Below are positions 25,275-33,302 of a stretch of 64,000 nt of DNA, piece after piece. Under the pieces are notes generated by a model. That model was not told the DNA's origin. It saw only the letters and a list, made by a program, of their open reading frames with translations, and did not search any database. The position numbers and the translations under genes were made by a program. Each line of letters opens with the position of its first letter. The first letter of the stretch is position 1. The stretch spans positions 98,476 through 162,475 of the forward strand of contig DATMYA010000051.1 of NCBI GenBank assembly GCA_035561135.1, read 5' to 3'. Origin of the DNA: Clostridia bacterium (GTDB lineage Bacteria; Acidobacteriota; Terriglobia; Terriglobales; Acidobacteriaceae).

Positions 25275-25452
25275 CTCATTATCGGAGATTCGAGCTGCAG
25301 CCGGACGAAAAGGCGGCAGCGTTTCGTCCGCCGCGAAGACTATAGCTGCTCGCCTCAACGGCGCGATCGGCGGCTCCGCCACATCCGACGCCAAGGCCGA
25401 GGCTGCTCGGATCAACGGACGCGAGGGCGGACGTCCTCGAAGAACACAGTAG
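25261..25452 (+). CDS. Small Gly/Arg-rich protein, coupled to previous gene
   Basis: A 63-aa protein (MKKPSSLSEIRAAAGRKGGS) with two similar halves built on AARxNGxxGG (ARLNGAIGGSATSDAKAEAARINGREGGRP). It overlaps the upstream gene by 14 nt. The repeated Ala-Arg-x-Asn-Gly-Gly pattern is seen in small nucleic-acid-associated phage proteins; function unknown. Confidence 0.65.
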   Translation: MKKPSSLSEIRAAAGRKGGSVSSAAKTIAARLNGAIGGSATSDAKAEAARINGREGGRPRRTQ

Positions 25453-25687
25453 GGAACCTCTGCGCGATCCTGGGGATCATCCAGGACGAACTTCGACCGA
25501 CGCCCGATCGGACTCAGTCTCTGCCCTACAGCTTGTCGTTTGGAGTGTTGATTCGCCTACGCTCGCGTGATTTTGGTTTTGCCTTTGCCGTTGTCTTTGC
25601 CATCTCGATATCTTTTCCATGTTCGTGTTCTGCTGTGCACTTTGGTTCAAGACTTGCTTTTCCCTTCTTGGAGAGAGCGGGGTTGGT

Positions 25688-25714
25688 TTGGAGGGGGCGC
25701 AGCCCCCTATCCAA
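25688..25714. repeat. Inverted repeat, GC-rich hairpin
   Basis: GGGGGC-GCA-GCCCCC with one extra A-T pair forms a tight hairpin, and TTGG/CCAA extends it past a 2-nt bulge. There is no T tract, so it is not an obvious terminator. It may be a structural element of the origin region or the end of the + strand transcript. Confidence 0.55.
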
Positions 25715-25913
25715 CACAAATGATCGAGGCCTTTGATTCGATCGCGTTCTTTGCGATCGCACCTCAATGCCTTTCAAGAAGAAGGCCGAAGGCCCGACGC
25801 GCGCGTGCGCGCCTCCTCAACAATCCACAGCGTCCACAAAGTAAATCTACGGCGGCGACGTGTATGTATGGGGAACCGCAATGCGAGGCCGGAATCGGGT
25901 CCCAAATACTAAT

Positions 25914-25985
25914 TGCTGCTTCCAGGTATCCACCTTGTTGCTTTCAATCATGGGGGAAAAGTTCTTGGTGCTGCTTCCAATCATG
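25914..25985. repeat. Degenerate short direct repeats
   Basis: TGCTGCTTCCA occurs at 25914-25924 and again at 25969-25979; CTTTCAATCATG at 25941-25952 is matched by CTTCCAATCATG at 25974-25985. The three elements lie just beyond the iterons on the side away from the initiator gene. Confidence 0.5.
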
Positions 25986-26020
25986 ACGAGAGCAACGTTT
26001 TTGCACCTGTGAATCGCCTC

Positions 26021-26125
26021 GTGACAACTAGAGTGTGCATGTTGGATGCTCGCAGACGCCGTGACAACTAGAGTGTGCACGAGTCCTGCTCCCGAAGATC
26101 TGACCGTGACAACTAGAGTGTGCAC
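26021..26125 (+). repeat. Three 20-bp direct repeats (iterons)
   Basis: GTGACAACTAGAGTGTGCAC occurs at 26061-26080 and 26106-26125, with a first copy at 26021-26040 matching in 19 of 20 bases. Start-to-start spacing is 40 and 45 bp, near four DNA turns. They sit 3' of the initiator-like gene and its terminator, as expected of initiator-binding iterons. Binding is inferred. Confidence 0.8.
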
Positions 26126-26173
26126 GCAAAAAGAGCCATCCTCCTAAGTGGGCGTGTTTCTTACCTCAGAAAC

Positions 26174-26204
26174 GAAAAGAGGCCAGGCACACTTCGGCCT
26201 GGCC
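26174..26204 (-). terminator. Terminator of the replication-initiator-like gene
   Basis: On the minus strand GGCCAGGC and GCCTGGCC form an 8-bp stem (26204-26181) followed by TCTTTTCG. It lies about 35 nt past the stop of the initiator-like gene and before the iterons, protecting them from transcription. Confidence 0.7.
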
Positions 26205-26240
26205 CTTGAATCCGCTTTTGCATGTTGTGGAAAGTGTTCC

Positions 26241-27341
26241 CTAGGTAGGTGGTCGCGGGATCGCGACGTCGATCAGGCTGCTATTAACCCCTCTTGCCAG
26301 CATCCTGCTTCTGCACTCTTTGTAAAATGACTGCACCTGCCCGTTCTTTGCTAACCACTCGTCGCGCGTGTCGCCGTAGATCTGGTCCATCAGTTCCGCC
26401 GCGGCCTGCCGAGTCGCCCGTACCGACACCATGCAGCGATCGTAGCGTTCCTTGTCGCTCTCGATGAAGTCAGCAACCCCTATGTACTCGTTCGACTCTT
26501 GCTGCTTCCACACGGCCCCAGGACACTTGTGCTTGACCGGCTGCCCATCCTTGAACCACTGACCAGGCTTACCGATAAACTTCAGGAGTCCCAGGCCCTT
26601 GTGCGTCACGCCATCGCGTCCGGTCCACTCCACAGCCATCCTGCGGAGAGCCCAGCGCACGGTGTCTCGATGCAGCCCCGTCTTGGCTCCGATCGACTCC
26701 TGCGACTGCTGCACCTTTCCAGCCTTCCACAACCCCGAGGCGCGATCGCGAACGAGAAGTCCATGCGCATACAAGTGGAGCAGGACAATGCGCTCGGTGC
26801 TCGTCAGCGGGATGTTGGGATGGTTTATGACTGCCGCGAAGTGCCGGAAGAAAGTATTGGACAAATCGTCCTGCGAAAAATGCCTGGCTAATGTTTCGAT
26901 CCTGGCGAGTTCGGCGGAGCTGGGGTCGTGATGCTCGGAATCTTTGTACCGTCTCTTGGAGGACTCTGGAACTCCCCATGTGTACTTATTCGAGCTGTAC
27001 GTCGGCGTGGTCTTAATCAGATCCGGAGAGACCTGGCTGATCTTTCTGGACGCGGTGGCCGCGTGCTTATAGCCCATCGCCGGCGCAATATCGCTGAGCG
27101 ACTTCTGCTTTACGTGGAGCTTTCTGCCGCCATCGTGGGGCAGTACATCAAGGACAATGGCCGCGCTGCCCAGTAGGAGCGTCGCCTGCTTATCCTTAGC
27201 AGCTCGTCGCGTCTCAGCTTTGGCCTTATGCGCCGTCACCTTTTCACCGAGAGCATGGAACAGCCATGCGGGAAGCGGCAACTGTCGCGTCTGCGCGGGA
27301 ACGCCAGCGACGTAGAGACCGCTCTGCGTCGGGACCATCAC
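26241..27341 (-). CDS. Replication initiator-like protein with winged HTH
   Basis: A 366-aa protein. Residues 75-125 look like one DNA-binding region (SLSDIAPAMGYKHAATASRK). Residues 178-240 form a winged HTH (LTSTERIVLLHLYAHGLLVR then ESIGAKTGLHRDTVRWALRR) like those of plasmid Rep and lambda O-type initiators. Starts at GTG 27341 or ATG 27338. Three iterons lie directly downstream. No helicase, primase or polymerase is seen, so host replication enzymes would be recruited. It could alternatively be a regulator. Confidence 0.68.
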   Translation of the reverse strand: MMVPTQSGLYVAGVPAQTRQLPLPAWLFHALGEKVTAHKAKAETRRAAKDKQATLLLGSAAIVLDVLPHDGGRKLHVKQKSLSDIAPAMGYKHAATASRKISQVSPDLIKTTPTYSSNKYTWGVPESSKRRYKDSEHHDPSSAELARIETLARHFSQDDLSNTFFRHFAAVINHPNIPLTSTERIVLLHLYAHGLLVRDRASGLWKAGKVQQSQESIGAKTGLHRDTVRWALRRMAVEWTGRDGVTHKGLGLLKFIGKPGQWFKDGQPVKHKCPGAVWKQQESNEYIGVADFIESDKERYDRCMVSVRATRQAAAELMDQIYGDTRDEWLAKNGQVQSFYKECRSRMLARGVNSSLIDVAIPRPPT

Positions 27342-27376
27342 GGCTTGATACTTGGATCCGGGTTTGGACCTGGAGG

Positions 27377-27490
27377 CTATGACTGGCCCTCCGCTACCGG
27401 CATCAGATCCCCTTCACTTGCGAGGTTCATCTGTTGTACTAACGCTCTGGGTGTGCCGCTCATCTTACCTGTTAACCTCGATTTGTTCAT
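27377..27490 (-). CDS. 37-aa putative small protein
   Basis: A short frame from ATG 27490 (MNKSRLTGKMSGTPRALVQQ) to TAG 27377, with AGGA 6 nt before the start. It lies between the HNH-like gene and the initiator gene. Only the SD and location support it; it may be a leader peptide. Confidence 0.35.
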   Translation of the reverse strand: MNKSRLTGKMSGTPRALVQQMNLASEGDLMPVAEGQS

Positions 27491-27552
27491 CTCGATTCCT
27501 GCCGAGAACTGACTCGTTTTCGAAAAGCATTCGTTCGCAAAGCCGCGGAGAG

Positions 27553-28182
27553 TCATGCAGCGGCTGCTCGCATACGTTGTTTTGCCTGCCAGCGGCGCAG
27601 TCTGTTTGAAGCAGTCCTATACGGAACCGGCTGGCGCGAAGGCTTCAGGTAGAAGCCGTCTTCGTACACCATCATCCGGATATCTAGAGCGGACACCTTT
27701 TGACCAGCAGATCGCATGCGCGACCGGATCCGCTCGCACTCCTTCAGTCCGTCCGGAGTAAGCCCGTATCGGGTCGGATAGCAACGTCCGAAACGGCTGA
27801 GCAACTTCTTCGCTTCCGCGAGACTGACACGCATTCCAGCCCGCCGGCGAAGCCGTCCCTGGATGAGAATGGCGTCGTGATTCGCAATAAACCGTGCATG
27901 CGCTCGAGCGTTTATCTGTTCTCGGTTCTGCTCGGAGGAAGTCCGCCAGTAGCTTTCATTGACTTCGGAGTTGTACGTCCGCCAGCGACGGAGATACTTC
28001 GTCTTGTACTCTCTCCGGTGTCCACGCTCTCGCATGTTGTGACACAGCTTGCAGCGGGGCCGAACTTGGAAATGTCCGCTCTTGCGATGGCGGACGACGA
28101 TGATTTCGACAAGAGGCTTATCCTTGTCGCACAGAAGACACTTGCACGTTGCTGGGAGTTCATCGCGGCTTTTGAATATCAT
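27553..28182 (-). CDS. Zinc-finger protein resembling HNH/endonuclease VII-type phage proteins
   Basis: A 209-aa basic protein. CKCLLCDKDKPLVEI and RPRCKLCHNMRERGHR give a four-Cys zinc site followed by a long Arg/Tyr-rich helix (YKTKYLRRWRTYNSEVNESY). This resembles the zinc knuckle and helix of phage recombination endonuclease VII and related HNH proteins, though the catalytic H-N-H is not evident. A second half (LTPDGLKECERIRSRMRSAG) looks regulatory or DNA-binding. Confidence 0.55.
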   Translation of the reverse strand: MIFKSRDELPATCKCLLCDKDKPLVEIIVVRHRKSGHFQVRPRCKLCHNMRERGHRREYKTKYLRRWRTYNSEVNESYWRTSSEQNREQINARAHARFIANHDAILIQGRLRRRAGMRVSLAEAKKLLSRFGRCYPTRYGLTPDGLKECERIRSRMRSAGQKVSALDIRMMVYEDGFYLKPSRQPVPYRTASNRLRRWQAKQRMRAAAA

Positions 28183-28233
28183 CCCTGATGTTCTCCAATA
28201 TTCGAATAAACAATCTCGACCGTGGACGCGACG

Positions 28234-28407
28234 CTATCTGGAATGCTCAAGCTGCTCCATCCTCTCCGCGATCGTTAGCTTCTGTTTGCCGGCGCCGTCG
28301 CACTTCGTGCAGAGGCGCACTCGATACACTTCCTCTGGAGCCTGCTCGAGGCCGGTGTCCTGGCACGCGGAGCACGAAAACTTGAAATGCTTTGCGCGAC
28401 GGGCCAT
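28234..28407 (-). CDS. 57-aa zinc-finger protein
   Basis: A short frame from ATG 28407 (MARRAKHFKFSCSACQDTGL) to TAG 28234 with CSAC and CTKCDGAGKQ, a CxxC-x19-CxxC finger. It starts 5 nt after the stop of the upstream gene, continuing the packed operon, which supports it as real. Function unknown. Confidence 0.7.
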   Translation of the reverse strand: MARRAKHFKFSCSACQDTGLEQAPEEVYRVRLCTKCDGAGKQKLTIAERMEQLEHSR

Positions 28408-28412
28408 CTTGG

Positions 28413-28634
28413 TCAGAGCACCATCCTCAGCGGGATAGCTTCAACCTCGGCCGATGGCGCGCGGTGTTCCCGCAGCTCCTGCTGGAACTGCGTTTGATCG
28501 TCCTCATGTCGCACGGCAATGCGCGTGACATAGCAATGCACCTTAATGCCGTCGCTCGTCTCGCCTTCCCATATGCGCATGGGCACGCCGTTCAGCTCGA
28601 CGATCTTCGACGTGCTCTCGATCGTGATCTTCAT
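28413..28634 (-). CDS. Small phage protein, unknown
   Basis: A 73-aa beta-then-helix protein (MKITIESTSKIVELNGVPMR, IWEGETSDGIKVHCYVTRIA), coupled by ATGA to the gene upstream. Similar small proteins (host-interaction or regulator) are frequent in phage early operons. Not recognised further. Confidence 0.65.
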   Translation of the reverse strand: MKITIESTSKIVELNGVPMRIWEGETSDGIKVHCYVTRIAVRHEDDQTQFQQELREHRAPSAEVEAIPLRMVL

Positions 28635-29032
28635 GCAATGAGTTCCTCGCTTAGCAAGATGATCCTGCGCTCCCAGGGAGCCGGATCCGGGACGTCGTAC
28701 AACACAACAAAGCCGTGTATGAGATCAGGCAAATTGAGAGATGGGCTGAGCGACCACACACCGTTGGCAATCTTCGTTGCACCGAAGTTGTCGATCGCAT
28801 TAAGCATTCCGAACTCGGCCGCGCCTTCGACGATAGGCATGGCGATCGCTTCGCCCGGGCATAACCAAATACCGAATTGGCCATCCATGACGCCGCAGAC
28901 CAGTTCATCACCGCGATACGCAGCCGGCGTTTCAACCCAGCGAAAGAAGAGCTGGCACACCGGGACCGCTGGATCTCCGTGTTCGACCAGCGCGCCAGCA
29001 CACCACTTCACGACTTCCGAGATCGTTCTCAC
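28631..29032 (-). CDS. Phage early protein, unknown
   Basis: A 133-aa acidic soluble protein starting at GTG 29032 (MRTISEVVKWCAGALVEHGD). It contains ELVCGVMDGQFGIWLCPGEA and is predicted mixed alpha/beta. Coupled to the next gene by ATGA; the HerA-like gene ends 16 nt upstream. No family recognised; the acidic character would fit a DNA mimic or inhibitor but this is speculation. Confidence 0.6.
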   Translation of the reverse strand: MRTISEVVKWCAGALVEHGDPAVPVCQLFFRWVETPAAYRGDELVCGVMDGQFGIWLCPGEAIAMPIVEGAAEFGMLNAIDNFGATKIANGVWSLSPSLNLPDLIHGFVVLYDVPDPAPWERRIILLSEELIA

Positions 29033-29048
29033 CTAGCTACCCCCATGC

Positions 29049-30821
29049 CTACGACTCCTCCAGGAACAGCCAGTCTGCGGCGCGGATCTTGCCGGGCGCC
29101 GGATAGTCGATCATGCCAGCGGAGCGGAGCGCGCCTAGGTTGTTGCCATAAGCGCTCGACGTTGCCGACGCGCCGGCGAGATCGGCTACGGCCTGCTTGT
29201 CCATCGCGTGCGGATACTTCTGGCGAAGCACATCGAGAATCGCAGCCTGGGGACGCGTCACGATCTGCGCGCAGCGATCGAACATCTCCTCTGGGCTCCG
29301 CGGTGGATCCACCTGCGGAGCGTTCCTGCGTCCCTCGGCCGTCAGCGCCACTTCGCCAGGCGCGGGATACTCGATGTAACCGCCCGTCCGCAACGCTCCG
29401 AGATTGTTGCCGTACGCGCTGGAGGTGTGGCTTACTTGCGCGAGCGCGGCGACCCACTTCTTTGGCACCGACGTCCGCCCAATCGCTTCGAACTGCGCGA
29501 GCGCGGAAAGAATCTTGTATTGCGGCCGGGTGATGTCGCCGTTCGATTCAGCGTTCGCCTGGTCAGGATGGATTCGCCGCGGAGGATCCTCGATGATTCG
29601 ATCCTTCACGGTGAGTGGCGGCTTTGCTACCACCTGGACGTCCGCCGAGATCTCGCCGATCGGTTCAGGTGTCTGAACCGCTACGGAACGCACCGCCTCG
29701 GCTAAAGTCGTCCCAACCTCAGCGATCGCTCCGTTGATCGAGCGCTGGTAATCGCGCAGCGATCGCGTCCAATGCAGGTCGCGCTCTTTCAGAGCGGTCC
29801 GCACAGACTTCTCGATCGTTGCCTTCAACCGCTCCGGATCGACGGCCGCCGCGGGCGCTGCAGGTCTCTCACGCTTCGCCGCTGCCACCTCGGCTGTCAG
29901 CGACCGGATCTTCGCCTTCAGGTCATCAACCGTGCGCGCCTTTTCTTCGGCCGCCTTCGGGAGATCTCCGAGCTTAGGCAGCAGCGCCTTGACCTGGTCA
30001 GGAGTTGGGGGAGGCTCGGCGGCATGCTTCGCAGATCCCGGCTTCGGGTGCGACGTCGCAACTGGATCCACCTTGAAGAGCACGCGCTCTTTCGAGACCG
30101 CGCGACCGAGCGCATAGAACCATCCCGGATCGAGCGTGCGTAGCGATGCTACAAAGTCCCGGCGGTCCTCCGGAGCGATCGACAGCAGGTCCACCGCGCG
30201 CTTGATGTCGACGTCTTCGAAGGTTCCGCCAACGAGACGATTGAGCAGCTCGGCCGACGCATCCTTGCGCAGCTTCGACAGGCGCTGCGTTGCGAGCACG
30301 GGACAGAAACCGCGCTTACGGCCGCGTGTCACCAGATCGATCACGGCTTCGGACGCAACCGATTCGCCAGCGCCCTTCTCCGGGCAGAAAACGTGCGCCT
30401 CGTCGATAAGGATAATCACCGGATGCCACAGCGCCTTGGGCGCGTTCACGATCGCTTCCAGGAAGGCTTGCACCCAGCGATGCCGTTCGCTGGGCTTCAT
30501 CTCGTAAAGGTCACACACTGCCGAGGCGCGCAGCTCGAGCAGCTTCTCGGCAACGGTCGCGGCCGAGCGGACGTCCGCCGGCGTCTCGCCGCCTTTGCCA
30601 ACAAGCACGTAGCCGTACTGCTCGCGCAGCGTCGCGAACTCGCCCTCGGGATCGATCGCGATCACCTGGATGTGTCCGAACAACTGCTCCATGAAGCGCC
30701 GAGACAGATACGACTTTCCGGCGCCGGAGTTCGCCTGGATGAGCAGACGCGTCGTGATCAATGTATCCAGGTCGAAGCCGACCTGACGTCCATCTGCGGA
30801 CTTGCCAATGACGATCTTCAT
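29049..30821 (-). CDS. HerA-like (DUF87) ATPase with duplicated C-terminal wHTH
   Basis: A 590-aa protein. Residues 1-265 form a HerA/FtsK-type ATPase: Walker A ANSGAGKS (30-37), Walker B VIILIDEAH (135-143), and TRGRKRGF (165-172) as candidate arginine finger, then ATQR. A long coiled coil (about 280-400) follows. The C-terminus has two tandem winged-helix-like repeats sharing SSAYGNNLGALR-GG/AG-IEYPAPG. HerA pumps act with nucleases in DNA repair and in several defence systems; no NurA, Sir2 or other nuclease partner is adjacent. The next gene upstream overlaps by ATGA. Confidence 0.85.
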   Translation of the reverse strand: MKIVIGKSADGRQVGFDLDTLITTRLLIQANSGAGKSYLSRRFMEQLFGHIQVIAIDPEGEFATLREQYGYVLVGKGGETPADVRSAATVAEKLLELRASAVCDLYEMKPSERHRWVQAFLEAIVNAPKALWHPVIILIDEAHVFCPEKGAGESVASEAVIDLVTRGRKRGFCPVLATQRLSKLRKDASAELLNRLVGGTFEDVDIKRAVDLLSIAPEDRRDFVASLRTLDPGWFYALGRAVSKERVLFKVDPVATSHPKPGSAKHAAEPPPTPDQVKALLPKLGDLPKAAEEKARTVDDLKAKIRSLTAEVAAAKRERPAAPAAAVDPERLKATIEKSVRTALKERDLHWTRSLRDYQRSINGAIAEVGTTLAEAVRSVAVQTPEPIGEISADVQVVAKPPLTVKDRIIEDPPRRIHPDQANAESNGDITRPQYKILSALAQFEAIGRTSVPKKWVAALAQVSHTSSAYGNNLGALRTGGYIEYPAPGEVALTAEGRRNAPQVDPPRSPEEMFDRCAQIVTRPQAAILDVLRQKYPHAMDKQAVADLAGASATSSAYGNNLGALRSAGMIDYPAPGKIRAADWLFLEES

Positions 30822-31936
30822 CGTGCGATCGCCTCCGGGTATTCAGACCACTCGCGGCCATCAAGGCGGCGTCCCGCTAGTTTCTTGCCGAGCTTCCAGA
30901 GGATCTCGTTATCCGGGAAGCGAACAATAGGGATTCCGCCATCACGCGAATATCCTTCTTCATTCGGGCTGAACTCACCCCATTGCTTGAAGAAGAACGG
31001 GACGCCGGCCGCGTGGCACTGGTCACGCAGTGATCGCGCCCAGTCGGGATGCATCGGCCGCGCGTGAGGACCGGACTCGCCGCCGACAATTACCCAGTCG
31101 ATGAACTTTGAAGAAGCCAATACTAGAGCCTGCGGCTTCATTCCGCATTCAGCTCCAGCGGCTTTAGCCTCCGCGTATGACCGGTAGTTTCCTCTCCACC
31201 ACCCGCACGCGGGCCACAGGTATCGTGATGCGTTGATTGGCCCGAGCATCGGCTCGATGGAAAGTCCGCGACACGCTGCGGGAGTTTCCAGAAGAACCGG
31301 GATCAGCTTATCGACCTCGTCTTGGTTGACGACAGTCACCATCTCGCGCACGTTCGGCAGGGGCCAAGGCTTTACCGAGTCGTCCTCAGCGAACTTCGCC
31401 CAAGTGAACGGATTGCATGTTTCTACACGAACAGCATTTTGGACCGAAGCAACTTGCACCCACACATACCACGCACACGGATTGCTGATGCGTTTCGAAA
31501 AGTTCGGATTGTTAGGTCTGCTGAACCATGCCAGCCTTCGCTCCGGCCGTTTCGTAAGCACCATGAACGTGTGCTGGGGGCAGAGCGCCATGACCGCGTA
31601 GATGCGATCGATCCACTCGTCCGGAACCCACGATCCGTACAGGTCAGTCATTGAGCACACGAAGATGTTGGTGGGCTTCTTCAGACGCAACGGCTCTAGT
31701 AGCGCCTTCTCGTCCAGGTACACATCCAAGGTCCGGAGGTCGGAGTCGTTGTAGGCCGCACCGTTGCCAATCCATTTATTGCGCCGCTCAGCGTAGCAAT
31801 TCTTGCAACCGGGGCTGACCTTCTGGCAGTACCAGCCTTGTTTTCCGTCACCCTTGAATCGGGCACGGATCGGGTTCCAGCTCTTGCCTTCGCTGCCATC
31901 CGAGTTACGAGTCCACTCAATCTTCGTGCTGTTCAT
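30818..31936 (-). CDS. Phage Gp37/Gp68-family protein (DUF5131)
   Basis: A 372-aa protein. Cys37, Cys44 and Cys47 (WYCQKVSPGCKNCYAER) match the conserved N-terminal cluster of the DUF5131 / phage Gp37-Gp68 family, followed by FVCSMTDLYGSWVPDEWIDR and FKQWGEF. The cluster suggests an Fe-S or radical-SAM-like fold, inferred for the family; the substrate is unknown. Overlaps the HerA-like gene by 4 nt, so the two are co-translated. Confidence 0.85.
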   Translation of the reverse strand: MNSTKIEWTRNSDGSEGKSWNPIRARFKGDGKQGWYCQKVSPGCKNCYAERRNKWIGNGAAYNDSDLRTLDVYLDEKALLEPLRLKKPTNIFVCSMTDLYGSWVPDEWIDRIYAVMALCPQHTFMVLTKRPERRLAWFSRPNNPNFSKRISNPCAWYVWVQVASVQNAVRVETCNPFTWAKFAEDDSVKPWPLPNVREMVTVVNQDEVDKLIPVLLETPAACRGLSIEPMLGPINASRYLWPACGWWRGNYRSYAEAKAAGAECGMKPQALVLASSKFIDWVIVGGESGPHARPMHPDWARSLRDQCHAAGVPFFFKQWGEFSPNEEGYSRDGGIPIVRFPDNEILWKLGKKLAGRRLDGREWSEYPEAIAR

Positions 31937-31939
31937 CGT

Positions 31940-32203
31940 TTAGCTTTCTATGTTGTTAACGGCTTTGAGGACTTTGACCAGGTCGAACGAGCTCTCGTCA
32001 GCGATGTTCTGGCATGCCAGGACCGTCTTCACCTCGCGCGCCTTCTTCAGATCGACCACCTGGTATTCGCGCTTCATGATGACCCTCTTGCCGCCGCCGT
32101 AGTCCTTATCCTCGACGACATCAGATGGCTCTTCCTTAGTGACCAGGTTCTGCTGCTCGGTGTAAGTCAACGTCTCGGTCTTCTCGATCGTGATCGTTAT
32201 CAT
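31940..32203 (-). CDS. Small phage protein, unknown
   Basis: An 87-aa protein (MITITIEKTETLTYTEQQNL). Start 32203 is chosen over ATG 32209 because it overlaps the upstream stop (ATGA) and has AAAGGA 5 nt before. It is predicted beta in the N-terminal half, helical in the C-terminal half (EVKTVLACQNIADESSFDLV). It precedes the DUF5131 gene by 3 nt. Confidence 0.7.
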   Translation of the reverse strand: MITITIEKTETLTYTEQQNLVTKEEPSDVVEDKDYGGGKRVIMKREYQVVDLKKAREVKTVLACQNIADESSFDLVKVLKAVNNIES

Positions 32204-32676
32204 TCGCATCCTTTGATCGGCATACCGCACGCATCCACGGCTCGGCCGCAATCAGGACAACCCGTCGTTACGTTCGCGCTGCGGTGGTCACAGCATTCAT
32301 GGGACTTCTCGCCAGTGGACTCCTGCTCGGCTCTGTGGGGGTCGTACAACATGGCGGGACGCGGACGCATGGAGCAGTTGCCGCGCAAGCATCCAACTCC
32401 GCCCTGTGCAGGTTCCAGTGGCCAGCCGCACACAGCGCAGCGATTCGGATCCTTGTGCATCGGGCAGTAGTCCGTGTTCGCGCCGACCCTCGTGGCACAT
32501 CCGTCACACATGGGAGCGTCACAGGTCTTCGTATGGCCGATGTCCCCGACGTTGACGGCGAAGTCGCACAACCTGGTGGACGGTTTGCCACAGAACTTAC
32601 AAGCTGGGGACTTGCGGCCTCGGCTGCATGCGATTGCGAAATGTCCATTACCGGTATTTATGAATTCACATGGCAT
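32200..32676 (-). CDS. Cys-rich multi-zinc-finger phage protein
   Basis: A 158-aa protein; ATG 32676 (MPCEFINTGNGHFAIACSRG) is the natural start. At least four metal-binding pairs can be seen: CKFCGKPSTRLC, CDAPMCDGC, CAVCGWPLEPAQGGVGC and CPDCGRAVDACG, plus CCDH. Similar proteins with ACKFCGKPSTRLCD are common in phage early regions. Likely protein or nucleic-acid binding; role unknown. Confidence 0.75.
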   Translation of the reverse strand: MPCEFINTGNGHFAIACSRGRKSPACKFCGKPSTRLCDFAVNVGDIGHTKTCDAPMCDGCATRVGANTDYCPMHKDPNRCAVCGWPLEPAQGGVGCLRGNCSMRPRPAMLYDPHRAEQESTGEKSHECCDHRSANVTTGCPDCGRAVDACGMPIKGCE

Positions 32677-32830
32677 TGCTGTTCTCTCGTCTCGGGTTTT
32701 CAGCTCTACAGATAACCCGCATCGCATTTCACTGCCGGGCCCGGCTAAACACTGGGAGAGACCGAACCCGGCAGAGGCTATGCTTCCGACCTCCTTCTCT
32801 GAAAGTGACCGCTTCACCTGACTACCTACG

Positions 32831-33004
32831 TCACACCCTGCTGCCGGCTGGAGCCGGGAACCACGAGAGCCACCAGCGCACGAGCCGGCCTATCGAATGC
32901 AGTTGACCAGCCGTGCTAAGCTCTTTGCTGTTGTCCCTCAGTTGTTTACCTAGGTATGTCCGGCGGCGCGCTGCTACGCGCTGCCGGAGCAAATGATGCT
33001 TCAT
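32831..33004 (-). CDS. 57-aa basic protein
   Basis: Frame from ATG 33004 (MKHHLLRQRVAARRRTYLGK) to stop at 32831. The ATG overlaps the stop of the upstream gene (ATGA), as elsewhere in this operon, which is the main support. Strongly basic first half, Trp-rich end (VRWWLSWFPAPAG). About 150 bases without a gene follow. Confidence 0.5.
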   Translation of the reverse strand: MKHHLLRQRVAARRRTYLGKQLRDNSKELSTAGQLHSIGRLVRWWLSWFPAPAGSRV

Positions 33005-33291
33005 GAAGTACACCTCTTCTGTCGGCGGCATCGGCGTTCCTTCCTTTCGGTTTTGACTTCAACAGACAAATTGGCGCTGACCTTCACGCGCGCCCGATCG
33101 TAGGGCAGTCGCGTCACAGTGACATCGACGTCGTACCCGGGTAGAACTCTTTCGAACATCTTGCGTATGCAGGCGGGCGTGAGCTTATGGGCTTTCACGT
33201 TGTTCGGCTGTACGTCGGCTCCGCAGTTCTCGCAGATCACTGGTTCCTCGCGCTTTCCTTCCAGGTCGACCATCGGGTTCTTGAACGTCAT
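33001..33291 (-). CDS. Small zinc-binding phage protein
   Basis: A 96-aa protein with EEPVICENCGADVQPNNVKA, then HKLTPACIRKMF: a CxxC...H...C site in the N-terminal half and a basic tail (KTERKERRCRRQKRC). Starts 11 nt after the upstream stop. Function unknown. Confidence 0.65.
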   Translation of the reverse strand: MTFKNPMVDLEGKREEPVICENCGADVQPNNVKAHKLTPACIRKMFERVLPGYDVDVTVTRLPYDRARVKVSANLSVEVKTERKERRCRRQKRCTS

Positions 33292-33302
33292 CTCGTCACC
33301 GG

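Larger units (their letters stand above)
25453..26240. other. 788-bp non-coding region with iterons and inverted repeats (candidate origin)
   Basis: The longest gene-free stretch in the prophage. It holds an inverted repeat (25688-25714), degenerate repeats (25914-25985), three 20-bp direct repeats (26021-26125) and a hairpin terminator (26174-26204). It lies directly behind the replication-initiator-like gene. Short frames here are compositionally poor and unsupported. Confidence 0.65.

Noticed and set aside
25526..25777. Basic 83-codon frame in the origin region
   Set aside because: Low-complexity Lys/Arg/Gln product overlapping the hairpin, no SD, no coupling to neighbours.
26021..26125. 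CRISPR array
   Set aside because: Only three repeats, with 20-25 bp gaps, no cas genes, and the position behind a Rep-like gene fits iterons better.
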